Assembly (NCBI GenBank): GCA_019022495.1
Contig: JAFEKR010000078.1
Coordinates: 1-64,000 of the forward strand
From: Epichloe hybrida
Taxonomy: Eukaryota > Ascomycota > Sordariomycetes > Hypocreales > Clavicipitaceae
Direction: 5' to 3'
Length of the DNA: 64,000 nucleotides
Shown: piece by piece, positions 11,126 through 23,916 of the stretch
Layout of the letters: every line of letters starts with the position of its first letter
How positions within the stretch are numbered: position 1 is the stretch's first letter
Translations under genes and position numbers: made by a program
The notes under the pieces: generated by a model
What the model saw: only the letters and a program-made list of their open reading frames with translations
Database searches by the model: none
Told to the model about the DNA's origin: nothing

Positions 11126-12487
11126 TTAGCCAAATATGAAGTCCTCGAAATTCTTCCCAATTGTCCTCACGCCTTCTTCCAAACTCCACCCTTTTGCTCC
11201 ACACACTCTCCTGTACATGGTTTCCAGTGCAGCTTCCATATCCTCCCCAGCTACATGAAGATCGCTCTCTACGAGAAGTTTATCCCCAGGCACTGCCTTG
11301 ACAACCTCGTCAAACTTTGCGCGGGTTGCTTCTGTGCCCAGGTTGACGGCTGCTGAGAAGGAAAAGTATATCTTGGCGGGAATGTTGGGACGAAGCCATT
11401 GTTTGAGGCCTTCCAACGGGCCACTGTACGAATGGAGGCATATCCATGGCGGATATGGTTTCCCACCATCAGCGCCATCAGCGCCATCAGCGCCATCATG
11501 GGCGGAGTCCTCATCATCCGATTCATCGTCTTCCGCCCCCGGTGCAATGTTTCGCCTCTCTCTTCTCGATAAGACGTGCTTCTCACGGCCTTTCCAACAG
11601 CTGGATACTGTGTCGTACAAGACGCCGTGAGCTTGTACACCGTGGACACTGACTGGCCTGCCGACTTCTCCCGCGAGACGGAGCTGAACGCGTAGCATTG
11701 TCTGCTGGTGCTGCATTTGTACCTTGTACGGGCTCAGTCGACGGCCCCCCCGGCCCCCCGGTGTCAGACTATGATCGTCACTGGATGCGGCGAGTGAATG
11801 GTCCAGGCTTTCGGGGAGTCGGAATGCTTTGTCGAGTCCTATCTCGCCAACAAGTGCAATGGGATACGATTCTAGCTTGGCTCGAGTAGAAGTGACGAAT
11901 GAAGATACAGGAGTCGGCGTGGGCAAAGAGGCTATGAAGCTATCGTCTTGCGGCGCAGGGGCCAATACGGACTGATAGTGTGCTCTTTTGGCAGATAGCA
12001 GAGCGGCCTCGTCTGCGCCGTTTTCTCGTGGCGGCGCATTGTACGTCGGGACAGACGCGGCGTCATCATACATTTGATGAGAGAACCATGGATGCCAGCC
12101 GAAAGAAGGTACGACTTGACAATTTCTCTGCACACCTAGTGGTACATTGGCCGCATCTTGACTGGATGCATCGTCGCCAGGTCCATGAGCGTTCTGCTGG
12201 AATCTCTCCCGGCAACGACCCCGCAAAGAGGCACGGTCTTTGACGCCGTGCAGTGACGCCACCTCGGCTACCAGATGCTGGTCTTGGGAGCGAGTTGCCA
12301 TGATGGCAAGTGCGGAGGTGCGCATTGTGTCGAGGCTGGTGATGGAGTCCATGGTATCAGTTGGATGACAATGAGCATCGTAAACAGGGAGGTGCCATGG
12401 AAATGGTTCGTTGCCGGCGGCGGCGAGATCCCGGCTGCCATTTCGGGAACAATGGTCCTGGTCGCTTTGATGCTGCTGCTGGCACAT
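11126..12487 (-). CDS. TatD-related metal-dependent hydrolase (Cut9-interacting Scn1-like)
   Basis: Single exon, 453 residues. Motifs of the TatD family occur in order: DAHCHPTDTM near the N-terminus (metal-binding HxH), SFGWHPWF, LVGEIGLDKAF, a VSVHGVQAHG segment, ICLHSYSGP, and LLVESDLH close to the C-terminus. Together these fit the TIM-barrel metallohydrolase fold with a divalent-metal centre. Fungal homologues of this layout, WHLxVYDAHCHPTDTM at the start and an inserted variable region, are usually annotated as Cut9-interacting protein Scn1 or TatD DNase; the true substrate is not known. A low-complexity Asp/Gly/Ala repeat (DGADGADGADG), encoded by a CATCAGCGC repeat at about 11465-11500, interrupts the protein before the ICLHSYSGP motif. 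The gene is divergent from the membrane protein at 13044, with 556 bp between start codons. Confidence 0.82.
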   Translation of the reverse strand: MCQQQHQSDQDHCSRNGSRDLAAAGNEPFPWHLPVYDAHCHPTDTMDSITSLDTMRTSALAIMATRSQDQHLVAEVASLHGVKDRASLRGRCRERFQQNAHGPGDDASSQDAANVPLGVQRNCQVVPSFGWHPWFSHQMYDDAASVPTYNAPPRENGADEAALLSAKRAHYQSVLAPAPQDDSFIASLPTPTPVSSFVTSTRAKLESYPIALVGEIGLDKAFRLPESLDHSLAASSDDHSLTPGGRGGRRLSPYKVQMQHQQTMLRVQLRLAGEVGRPVSVHGVQAHGVLYDTVSSCWKGREKHVLSRRERRNIAPGAEDDESDDEDSAHDGADGADGADGGKPYPPWICLHSYSGPLEGLKQWLRPNIPAKIYFSFSAAVNLGTEATRAKFDEVVKAVPGDKLLVESDLHVAGEDMEAALETMYRRVCGAKGWSLEEGVRTIGKNFEDFIFG

Positions 12488-12607
12488 GGTTGTGTAAGAA
12501 AATCTGCAATCTACACATACATCATGTGGCCGGGCGGGGATGGTGGGATGTTGGATGCGAGTGACATGATGTGATTGTTCTTGTTGTCAGTGTCAGGCCT
12601 GATGGTG

Positions 12608-12716
12608 CATACATATGTACGTACATGTACATGAGTCATGTACATATTACCATATACATATGTCATGTACATATTACCATATACATATGTCATGTACATA
12701 TATATGTACACATGTA
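12608..12716. repeat. TACATGTA-rich palindromic repeats with 27-bp tandem unit
   Basis: Two exact 27-bp units (12635-12661 and 12662-12688) and a partial third are embedded in alternating TACATA/TGTACA sequence, itself largely self-complementary. It sits between the divergent TatD-like gene and the membrane protein gene, in what should be their shared promoter. Confidence 0.85.
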
Positions 12717-13043
12717 GTCTAGTCGGCCAGCATGGCATGTGATTAAGCCCCCCCTGCTTGTCGTTGTCAATCGCCATTTATGGCAGCCGCCTCGCCATTG
12801 GTCCTTCCGCCCAGAGCAGAGCAGCTTGATCTTCCTCCTCTTCCTCCTCTTCCTCCTGGACTTGTCGCGTGCTCTGCCTCCAAGTCACAGAAGACCAGGA
12901 AATTTCCCGCCTACAACAAACACATGGGATAACAACGGAGCAGCTCCGGTTTCAACAAGACTGTGAAATGTACATGCGGTGACTCTGCCAAGACCCGCCT
13001 TCCTCTCAGCCTCTGTTCTCTTGTTCCCTCGGACCCATCCATC

Positions 13044-13820
13044 ATGGCGCTCGTCAACCCGGTCTATGCCTTTGTTGTCCCTTTTCTTTTCATCGTCACA
13101 GTTCCTCTGGCCGTGCTCGCAGGCATTACCACGACGCTTGCTTTCGCCCTTCTCATATTTCGAGTCATCATGGTGTATCTGGACGTCGCCCTCTCACTCA
13201 TACCACAGTCGCTCGCCAGCCTCAAGTTCCGCCGGCACCGCTACATGCGTCACGAAGATCAAATGACGGCCGCATTCACCAATTATTCCACGGGAAGCAG
13301 CATTGTCGGCAACTCAACTGCGTCGTCCATCCATCCGCAGTCGCTTTTCCAGAGACGAAGACGCCGTCGGCCGAGCAGCAGTGTCAGCGTCCTGTCTTCA
13401 GGTGGCACCACGACGCCGGTCGGCGACTTTGGCCTAGGTCTCATGCCCAGTGTTGGCCCAGGGCGCGATTTTGAAGGAATCGGTGGGTGGCGTTGCGGAG
13501 ATGACGACGAGTTGTGGACCACGATTAACTCTCGAATGGAACTGCCGGATCGAGGATTTGGACGACATCATTACCGAACTCCATCCGGTGGCGGGGCCAC
13601 GACTCCGGGAGATGGAGGCGTGTTGATGATGAGAACGAGACGGAGGAGCCCTGAATCCAGAGCCGTTGTTTTGACAGCGTCGTCACCTACTAGCTGTCGG
13701 ACAAGGACGCCTTCTGCTTCTCGTCTTCATAGTTTGACTACGATTGGGAACCCAGAAGACAGTTACTTCGCGTTGAATGCATCGCCAAAGGCATGGAGCA
13801 GCAAGAAGCTGCCTACCTGA
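13044..13820 (+). CDS. small fungal membrane protein of unknown function
   Basis: Single exon, 258 residues from the ATG at 13044; an in-frame upstream start at 12963 would add 27 residues but has no supporting features. The N-terminal 55 residues form one or two strongly hydrophobic segments (AFVVPFLFIVTVPLAVLAG and a second one ending in LIFRVIMVYLDVALSLIP). A basic flank follows (KFRRHRYMRHEDQ), then a long Ser/Thr/Gly/Arg-rich, probably disordered tail with RRRRRR near residue 105 and short TTTP and SPES motifs that could be phosphorylation sites. I do not recognise the family by function. The predicted topology is an N-terminal membrane hairpin or anchor with a cytosolic tail. Confidence 0.65.
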   Translation: MALVNPVYAFVVPFLFIVTVPLAVLAGITTTLAFALLIFRVIMVYLDVALSLIPQSLASLKFRRHRYMRHEDQMTAAFTNYSTGSSIVGNSTASSIHPQSLFQRRRRRRPSSSVSVLSSGGTTTPVGDFGLGLMPSVGPGRDFEGIGGWRCGDDDELWTTINSRMELPDRGFGRHHYRTPSGGGATTPGDGGVLMMRTRRRSPESRAVVLTASSPTSCRTRTPSASRLHSLTTIGNPEDSYFALNASPKAWSSKKLPT

Positions 13821-14216
13821 TAAGCGGCCGTGGTTTGCAATGTCTTGAAATGCAGCTAGCTGTGACAAGTCCATGTATGAAGGAGAGGGATTGGGTTAAA
13901 AAAAAAAAAGGTCGTAGTAAGAAAATCATGATTAACGATAGTGTATGAAATAAAAGCAACGTCCGCTTGCTCAGCCATCTCAGAAGTGAAGTCTAATAAT
14001 TGTACTTTAAAAAAAGAGAAAAAATTACAATAAACCCTCGCAAAATAATACAGATCAATGTCAAATGCAAGGCCATTCAGCTCATGTTATGAACAAACAC
14101 AACAGCAATAGTATCCAATGATTTCGTTATAACATGGCCACTCCCGCTTCCAACGCCAGCATCCCAAGTCCCAAAAACAAGACAAAAAAGGGGTATATAT
14201 ACACAACAGACCCTTC
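13821..14216. other. convergent intergenic region
   Basis: 3' flanks of the membrane protein gene (+) and SPC24 (-). AT-rich with A-runs, no coding signal. Confidence 0.6.
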
Positions 14217-14897
14217 TCACAAAGTCTGCCAAAAATAATTGGCGTAAAAGTACCTCGAAAACTTCTTATCCATGTTGACAACATGCACATCCCCCTTCCT
14301 ATCATTCCTCACAACCGCCCTCGTCCACTCCCCATCCTTGTCGTCCCTCTCGATGTCGATGCCAAGGCTCCGGTACACCTTGAGGCACAACAAGATCTCG
14401 TCGTCGACGACGTCCCTCCTTTGCGCGGCCTCGTCCCCCTGCACCCCTTGCAGATCGAGCTCCTGCAGCCTGGCCGCCAGGTCGGCCGCCTGCTGGGCGA
14501 GGCGCTCCGCCTCCATCTCGGCATCGCTCGCTGCCTTTGCGGTCCGGAACTTGCGCGTGTCAAGGGTTGCGATCTTGGAGGCGTGGCCCGACGAGGAGTG
14601 CGAGGCCGTGAGCTCGGCGTGCTGCGAGGAGAGCGTGTTGAGCTGGCGGGAGAGCTTCTTGAGGCTGGTTTCTACCTCGCGCATGCGGAGGTCGCGCGCT
14701 TGTTGGAGCGTGGAGAGGGATTCGCCGATGCGCGAGACGGCGAGCTTGTCGGGCTGGATGTTGAAGTTGTTGATTGTGTGGTGGATGAGCTTTTGTGGAA
14801 TTCACGTCAGGTTTTTTGGCCTTTTTTTTGAATTTATCTTTTTTTTTTTTAGGGGGGGGGCTTAGCTTACCGTCGCGGGATCTTCTGATAGCAACAT
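14217..14897 (-). CDS. SPC24: Kinetochore protein Spc24 (Ndc80 complex)
   Basis: Two exons, 14897-14871 (27 nt, MLLSEDPAT) and 14789-14217, joined over an 81-bp intron with GTAAGC donor, giving 199 residues. The first residues after the join read [16 protein letters not shown], then a long heptad-like coiled coil with [22 protein letters not shown]. The C-terminal globular part, [16 protein letters not shown] through [18 protein letters not shown], is the characteristic Spc24 RWD-like domain. Spc24 pairs with Spc25 to anchor the Ndc80 complex to the inner kinetochore during chromosome segregation. The intron, which follows codon 9, contains long T/A runs on the plus strand. The start codon is 397 bp from the divergent FIS1 start, so the two share an upstream region. 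Confidence 0.92.
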
Positions 14898-15294
14898 TTT
14901 TGATATGGTGGTGTCGCGCAGGATGCAACTTGTCGCGTTTTTGTTTGTGTGAGTATTATTTGGCCGGCAAGAGAATGACTTCGTTCGTAACTTTGGATCC
15001 TGGTCCACTTACTTCCTCACGACGCGTCGTCAGGCCAACCCCATCTCACATGCCTTCTTCACCCGCCCGGCATTTTACCGACCCCACCAGCAAAGCTGTC
15101 ACCTTGAACGTGCCAACGTCATTGCTCGCCGCCAAATTCCTTCCATACAAACCGCTCAACTTCACATCGCGAGATATCAACTTCTCACACCCACCCCCCT
15201 CGCACCTATAACTATTAGCCAGCTCCTCGACTTACCATCCTGTAGAAATACACAAAAGGACCCTTCCCTTCCCTCCTCACACCGTTTCCACAAA

Positions 15295-15977
15295 ATGGTC
15301 ACCCAACTACCCTGTGAGTCACAACCGCCATGACCCTCTCAAATCCCATACCACGCCGCGACAAACCACTCACAATATCCAGATGCGCTCGACGCAGAAT
15401 CGTCTGTCCATCCCACCCCCCAGCAAAACCACCCCCCAGGATTCCTAACATGGCTTCCAGCCCTCTCAACCCCTCAGAGCTCCAGGTCCTACGAGCCCAG
15501 TACGAAAAGGAAGGCGACATGGTCGGCGTCCAAACCAAATTCAACTACGCATGGGTGCGTGCTACAAAACACACCTGAACCAAAAAAAACCCTCACTTCC
15601 CACAATCCAACCATCGGCTAATCTGCGAGAATCCTCCCCCCCCCCAGGGCCTCGTGAAATCCCATGACCGCAACGATCAACAACTCGGCGTCCGCCTCCT
15701 CTCCGACATATTCCGCCTCTCGCCCGAGCGACGCCGCGAATGCCTCTACTACCTCGCCCTGGGAAACTACAAGCTCGGCAACTACGGCGAGGCCCGCCGG
15801 TACAATGACCTGCTGCTGGATAAGGAACCGGCCAATATGCAGGCCTCTGACTTGCGGCAACTCATCGACAACAGGGTCGCCAGGGAAGGGCTCATGGGCG
15901 TCGCCATCCTCAGTGGCGTTAGTATTGCTGCGGGCGTCGTCGGCGCCTTCTTGCTCAAGAGTGCTAGGAAGAGGTAA
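15295..15977 (+). CDS. FIS1: Mitochondrial fission protein Fis1
   Basis: Four exons are proposed: 15295-15313, 15383-15401, 15461-15554 and 15648-15977, totalling 153 residues, the usual Fis1 length. The N-terminus reads [20 protein letters not shown], followed by the Fis1 TPR-like core ([24 protein letters not shown] and [20 protein letters not shown]). A C-terminal hydrophobic tail anchor ([20 protein letters not shown]) ends in the basic SARKR, which fits the outer mitochondrial membrane and peroxisomes. Fis1 recruits the fission dynamin through adaptors. Two 19-nt exons make this gene easy to misannotate. Intron 2 (15402-15460) has a GTCTGT donor but a textbook CTAAC branch point, and only this junction joins the conserved frames. 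The gene is divergent from SPC24. Confidence 0.9.
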
Positions 15978-17449
15978 AATGAGCAACATGGTGGGAGGAA
16001 TATATACATACGTAATCAGGGGAGCTAGCTACAGGCATTTCGGGGCATTATGTATGTCATTGTGAATATCCATGTTCCCTGATGAGCCGAGGTTGTTGGA
16101 AGAAATGGTGTTTTCCGGATTCAGGCCTTGATCTGGGCAAGGGGCAAGACGAGCAAACAGAACTACGACTGGTAAAACTAGTAAAGCAGAGCGAATTTCA
16201 ACTTGAGAGCATTTCTTTTGTACCATCTTGGCAGCCAATACCCATAAGGCGTGTGTGGTACGTGATTTAGTCGATTGATTCAACCATTATTGCCTCACTT
16301 GCCTCCTTAATCCCACCGAATTCTGCGAACACGGGATCACATTGGCGAATAGCCGTTACGTCGCCTCACAGCAAGGTAATGAATATATCTGACCGTGGGC
16401 CCGTTACCCCCAATCAACCGACTGACTAGCGTCATGCAATAACCCCCTTGGAGCTGTTCATTTCACACATGGAAGCACAAATACGCTTCAGAGTCAAGGA
16501 CAAATCAAGACAATGAAATCAAGTTAGCTAAGAAATGACAGACGAGCCTAGACAACGATTTTCGTGCGTCAAGACAGCGATAAAATACAACTTGCCCCAG
16601 TCACGCGGCTAAAATACGACAAGTTGCTGTACGACCCCTCGTCAGCCAAATCCTTCTTCATCTGCTCCTGTCCAAGCCAAATCCGCAACCAAGGCTCCAA
16701 ACAGATGCGACAAAGGGTATCCGCGGGAACGGTGAGGACAAGACAAAGACACAGGTGCTGCCGACCAATTTTGCGAGGCATATATATAGATTAAAGAAAA
16801 CCATAAGTGTGCACAACACGTCAGTGCCGAATCAAATTCTCCAAGCACTGATGAAAACAAAAAAGAAAACGGCCATCATCAGCCTCCTATCATGGGAGGC
16901 GTGACTGGCCAAGAACTTCCGCCACTATTTCTTGGACTCCCGTTTCTTCCCAAGGAACAGAGAAGTGTCCCCCCATACTCTCGCCTGAAAACACAGAAAA
17001 TGAGAGGCTCCGGGTTGAGCCTTTGCTGGAAGCCCCATCTCCGATAGACTAAGTAGAAGTCGGTTCCAGATAGCAATTTCAAGGCTCGCGGGCGCACAAT
17101 CAAGCTACTTTTTAGTTTTCTTTCATAATATTGTTGTTGTGTATCATAGTCTGCAGGCTCCCTGTTACTGCCAGACTCACGACTTTCGTAGACAGCGCTC
17201 TTTGGAATAACCGTCTCCGGTAATGACGACTTTTGTTCAGGAGTGATTAAGTGAGAAGTGTGATTAATAACAAGAAGATTGTGACAAGAGAAAAGGCTGA
17301 CAAAGAAACAAGAATCGAAGTTCAAGGAAAGGCATCGAGCTGCTGGCGTATGGTGTATGGCGTGTCGTGAATACTCAGACATGGATCGTAGAGGGGATGG
17401 CGGCAAGTCGTGTGTCGCTGGAGGCTCGAAAGGGTTATTCTCTGCAAAC
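15978..17449. other. convergent intergenic region
   Basis: Between the 3' ends of FIS1 (+) and the septin gene (-). The open frame on the minus strand at 16879-17511 runs into the septin's last exon in another frame and has no family resemblance. I see no supported gene. Confidence 0.55.
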
Positions 17450-19392
17450 TTAACGCAGTGAGAAACCCTTTCGCTTGCCTTCTTTCTCCAAAGGTCGTCC
17501 GCTTTCGACACGCTGTTTCTTGTCTTCGAGCTCGGCTCGCTGGCGATCGAGTTGCTCCTTCATTTCTCTATGACGAGCGTACAGCTCCTCCTCGGATTGC
17601 TTCAGTTTGCTCTCCTTTTCAGCAACTTTCTGTTGGAAGACCATCTTCATCTCAGCCTCCATCTTGGCTAGCTTTTTCTCGTGCAGAGCACGCTCCTCCT
17701 CCTGCTTAACGGCAGGGTTGACCTCCTTGAATACGCTTGGGTCTTGCGATACGCCCATAGCAATGAGCTTATCGGTACGGTAGTTCTCGTACAAGGTGTT
17801 GTTGGTGTTCTCCTTGAGCTCTTCCATGTGAGTTCGGATGAGCATCTGGCGAAGCTTGACGAAGTCGCAGTGCTCTTCGTCGTCAACTTTAACGATACCC
17901 CAAGGGAATTGACGTCCACGGCAAGTGCAGCCGTCGGGTGTAGTGATCTCATTAGTGGCACCAACGACAGCGAAGGGAACCTTGGACATGATCTCATTGT
18001 TCTCGGCAATGGTCTCTTCATCATCCAGCTCGTATCTGGGTCCCTCAAAGATCTGGATCCCGTGGTGCTTGATATCGGCCAGAATCTGTCACAATTTGTT
18101 AGCTTTTTGCTTTAATGGCCACTGACCCAATTGAGTCTGGTCCAAGCAACTTACGCGAGCTTTGAAGCTAGTAATTTCCTCATCGGTGAGTGTATCGGAC
18201 TTGGCGATGACAGGGATCAAGTTGACCTTGGTGTGCAGGCGTCGCATGACCTCAATATCCAGAGGCTTCAAAGAGTGGCCAGTGGGCTGAATGAAGAAGA
18301 CGCAAGCGTGGATACGGTTGTCAACAATGTTCATACGATTGACCTTGTTCTCAGCGTCGAGGTATGCATCATAGCGACGCTCTATGTCGTCAACAATGGG
18401 ACGCCAGGACTCATCGTTGTTGACAAAGTCCCCGAATCCCGGGGTATCAACCACGGTCAAGCGGAGACGAACACCAGCTTCCTCGATGTCGGCGCTGATG
18501 GACTGAATCTGGACAGTCTTGGGAATGATGTCGTGGCTAGGACCCTTGCGTTCTCTAGGGGGGTACAAAGAAGTGTTGAAAAGCGTGTTGACCAGAGTAG
18601 ACTTGCCAAGGCCGGACTCGCCTTATCGTCGTGTGAATCAGCCAACGTGAACAAGCGAAGACATGCCGCTGCAGACCGATTGCTGTTACTTACCGACAAC
18701 CATTACATTAAAGTTAAAGCCCTTGCGCACACTCTTGCGGTGCCACTGGTTGGGCAAGTTGGCGAAACCGACATAGCCAGTCAGCTTGCGTCGTACAATG
18801 TTTTGGGCGTCTTGAATGGACGAAGGAGCTGCCGGAGAAGGAACTACAGGAGCAGAGTCAGAATGATGAATATCTTGAGAGGCCGGGGAATCAGGCTTAC
18901 CAGCAATCGGTGATGCAGGAGATCCCGTCGGAGAGTCTGAGCCGTCGGACGCTAAAGAAAATAAGTTAGCAAGTTATTCACAAATGTTGAGGTGAACCAT
19001 GGTAGAAAATCACGGTGCAGGGGCTAGGAGGATGGCAGACTGGAATCCTTGGCCAAAACAGCAGCATTCCCAGAATCACTGCCGCTACATTGACTTGCTG
19101 CGTTCACTTGAGCTTCTTCAAATTCGTGCTGCGTGACGTCCTTTTGAATCAATGAGGCATGAGACTCTTGCGATGAACCACAACTCGACGGGATTAACAA
19201 AGAAGGTTCCTCCACATCGAGCATGCTGCGAGACTGTCGGGACGTTGCAGTACTCATCGCGGGTTTAGCAGCCGTGGCTAAATATGACGCAGCTTTCTCT
19301 TGCGGGACCGTAACACCACTTGGGTTTTCGGGCACCGTAGCCGAGTCAGAAGACTGGCCGCTTCGGATGCGTGGCCTGACTTGTGTTGCCAT
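17450..19392 (-). CDS. Septin, CDC3/AspB type
   Basis: Proposed exons 19392-19041, 18951-18694, 18621-18155 and 18085-17450 encode about 570 residues. After a Ser/Thr-rich N-terminal extension comes the polybasic/septin-unique entry ([32 protein letters not shown]). Next are the P-loop GESGLGKST (about 204-212), the G3 motif [30 protein letters not shown], the G4 motif AKSD, and a C-terminal coiled coil (about 480-560) rich in Glu, Lys and Gln. The combination of extended N-terminus, coiled coil and these motifs fits the Cdc3/AspB group. Septins assemble into hetero-oligomeric filaments at septa, hyphal tips and appressoria. Introns 2 and 3 are well supported. Intron 1 uses a weak GTCTGC donor chosen by phase, so the N-terminal exon is less certain; an alternative ATG lies at 19398. 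Confidence 0.88.
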
Positions 19393-22300
19393 TTCCAAGT
19401 TCGATTTTGACTATGGCAGGCTTCGTCTTTGATGATGAACAAGTAGTGTTGCACACAAAAGGATGTCTAGTCCAAAAAAAGGGGGGCCGCTTAGAGTCCC
19501 GTGTACAAATCCAAGAAAGTGTAGATGTCGCACAACGTATGTTTCTTTTGGGGAGGATTATGATGGAGACTTATAGTCGGGGGCACGATGAATACGTGAT
19601 GATATTTCCAAAGGGAACGGAGGTTTTTCCATTTGCCTCGAGGGGGGGTCGTCCGCCCAGTTTCGCAGTCGCATCCCAAGCACATGGGGCCACCTCACTC
19701 GCATGCAGGCACAACTCGCGTAGAATGAATGCACAGAAGAAGAAGGAGTGCAGCTTACCCATATCGATGTATAAAGAGCGGTCGATCGATTTCTTAAGAA
19801 TGGACGATGGAGTTTCTGTAAATAGGCGAAATGTCAGCTACGTCAGGGAGGAGCTCTGATGGGGTTCGGATGGAGGAGGGTTTTTTATCAACAAACAGGG
19901 CCAGGACGGTTCTGATTATCTGAAGTGAAGCAAGGATGGGTCGGTGTTGCTGAGAACAGGCCAACTCGATGCATGCAGCAGCGATGACACGTTGAGGTAA
20001 GGCGCGATGGCCCAGAAATTGAAAGGTGAGGCACGATACGGCCTTGCTGGAACTTACCAAGGGAGGAGTTAGGAGCGAGCGCTCGGAGAGAAGGAGCACG
20101 CGTGTCAAAGAAGGGGTGTAAGAAAAAAATTACAAGACGATGCGACCACGACTTGTCAACGATGATGCCCGGGTTGGCACAGAAGAAGTCGACGATGAGG
20201 AAGTAGCAATGATGGGAGAGAAAGACGAATGAGAAGTAGAGTGAGGTTTGAAAGGACGGTCGATGGAAGTCGAGGAAGGGGAAATTTGGGGGGGCGTGCG
20301 TTGGCGTGGTGAGTGCGTGAGTCTGGACACATGGAGCAAGGAAGGGAAAAAATGCTGTGCTGGCCGCGAGACAAGGACGGCAGGCACGACTGCCTGCGTT
20401 GTTAATGCCACCAGACAGAGTATTACGTGCACCCACTGTACCTCTGCCACGCCAATTGACCTCTCAGACGCAGCTATCTGGTTCGCAGAACGAACAACCT
20501 GCACCACTGAAAACAACTATGTAACTATGTACAAACGCCCGCTCTGTGGCCAGTGGCCACTGAGGCGAGGCATCAAAAGCAAAAGGGGTTTGTGCTCGGC
20601 CACACCCAATAAGGACTAGCCGCCAACAGGGGCTCAACGGATTGCTCTGGAAAGCGTGAATGGTGCACAAGGCCGCTGATTGGATGTTGGTGCCCTTCCA
20701 AGACCCCGGTTGACGGAGCTCTCTGTGTCTGTGGGTTAATATTCGGATGAATGAACGCGCCTGCCTGGCCTGGCCGCATACTGTGAGAGCACAAAAAGAC
20801 CAGGAGAAGCAAATGATGAAGACCCAAGCAAGTTGGGTTGGCCACAGGCCTGGTTCCTTCTTGCCTAGGCCAGGACTCAACAACAGTATAGCTCGTGATG
20901 ACTTCAACGCAGTGAGCCTTGGAAATTGAAACCTTCATCTAATTCCATACGCCGTCTGTGCCAGCCTCGCGACGATGAAGTCTATCACGTCACGTCGTCG
21001 TCACGATCCAAGACTTTGCCGTACACCTTCATCTTTTGGATTGCCCTACGGCGTAGTAGTGGCACTCATCTCATTGTTCGATTGTCGATCTGCTTTTTAC
21101 TTTCGGTTTGTCGCAGGTCTCACTTTCTTGTTGCGGCCGATGGCAATCTGCCACGATGCCCTCCTCTATTATCTCTACAATTAATTCAGTGTTATGCTGA
21201 GCAATTCGCCCCCTATTCATTGACCAGTCAAAAGGAAAGCACATGACTCCTCAATTTACTCGTCTACGGGAGTACGGACTATCTGCGGCCAACTCATTTT
21301 CCGCCCTGTTTGAGTTACTACCCTAGAAAAAAGGAACTCTGGGGACAAGAATGGGATAAGAACGAGACATTTTGGACCGGTTTGAAATAGGAAATCTCTC
21401 GCCCCTTTTTTTTCCTTTTGGCTCGCAGTCTTCTGATCGCCTTTGGATACGGACTACTCGGTACCTTCGCATGGGTTTATGCAGCCCCTAATCCCTTCCC
21501 CAGTCGCAAGGGAGCAGCAAGCTGGTCAACTCGTAGGGATAGGAGCCAATCAGAACGAATATATACGAGGGGCATTTCTTGGTGAGTGTAAGTGGCACTA
21601 TAAGAGAAGTTACTATAAGATCCTTTCACACAAAAAAGCTACCTTGCTAAGCCTGGGTTCCTCCGCTAAATTTAATTTACATGTACATAGGTGCATGTAG
21701 GTTCAAGGGATGCTTGAACCTGGTGGCCCTATAATTGAGTAAATAATGAAATGCTCCAAGCTGACTGGGCCAAGCTCTGCTATTGATCGATCCGCAAAAC
21801 AAGTCGGGATGACGCCACGACCACTTCGCTCTGTTTGCATTCGTATTGGTCCCGATCAGCTCAATGCACGCCCTTTAAACATTGTGATTGTCTCTCCAGG
21901 ACGTCTGTGTGCTAATTCTGGCCTCATTTCATACTGCAGGTTTGTGGGCCTAGCCCGTGCATCTCGTGTTCTTCAGTCAAGCTTGTTACTCTGTAACTTC
22001 CGCAACCGTGTTACAAATTTGGGAAAGCGACCCTCTATTACATTACGGAGTACGGATTACGGCCCCCCTTTGTTTGTCCGGCAGTCTAGTAGGGTAGGCG
22101 GGCTGCAGGTTGTTGACATTGTCGTGAAGACTATTGGCGCCACACAAACATCATGGACCTTGACATGTAGGATTCGGAAGTCAGCCAGAACACAAACGAC
22201 CAGTGGTATTTTCCAACGTTTGTCGGACCCAAGGACTCGCTGTCGACGTCATAATTGAGCGGCACCGTCCTCGTACAAGGGAACCCAATTTGGTGTAGGG

Positions 22301-22581
22301 TATGCGACAATGGATGAATCGAAAACTGGCATCGTTGCAGCTTACTCGATAACATCCGGAGTTGTCTGCAACACATCTATCGCATAAAATATAAAGGTGT
22401 AGCTGTGAGCTTGACTTTGACCAGGGGTATTACTAAACTGCTTCTCTCCAGTCCCATGCACAATTTGAAGAGAAACTTTTTTTTTAAAAAAAAAAAACAA
22501 CAACAAGAACCACTATTTTACATGTTGCAACACGTCGCCGTCACACCGACAGCTCTCTGACTCATGATCGAGAACATCGGT
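19393..22581. other. long intergenic region between septin and ferrochelatase genes
   Basis: About 3.2 kb without a supportable gene. The first kilobase (19393 to about 20450) is probably promoter and untranslated leader of the septin gene. Small open frames such as 21443-21700 and 21746-22258 show no family resemblance. A T-run directly followed by an A-run is at about 22478-22498, near the 3' end of the ferrochelatase gene. A TACGGAGTA motif is at 22044. Confidence 0.5.
21699..21721. repeat. perfect 9-bp inverted repeat (hairpin)
   Basis: AGGTTCAAG and CTTGAACCT separated by five bases would form a tight stem-loop. No tRNA-like architecture surrounds it. Its role is unknown. Confidence 0.6.

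Positions 22582-23916
<1,335 letters not shown>

Noticed and set aside
16879..17511. 210-residue minus-strand open frame
   Set aside because: Overlaps the last septin exon in a different frame; no similarity to known families.
18880..18905. GTAAGC splice donor candidate in septin exon 2
   Set aside because: The frame continues openly through it into the conserved septin entry sequence, so no intron is needed.
18131..18913. 260-residue plus-strand frame antisense to the septin gene
   Set aside because: Spans septin exons and an intron on the opposite strand; no domain.
21699..21721. GGTTCAAG motif as a tRNA T-arm
   Set aside because: The motif pairs with its own inverted copy and lacks an upstream D-arm and acceptor stem.
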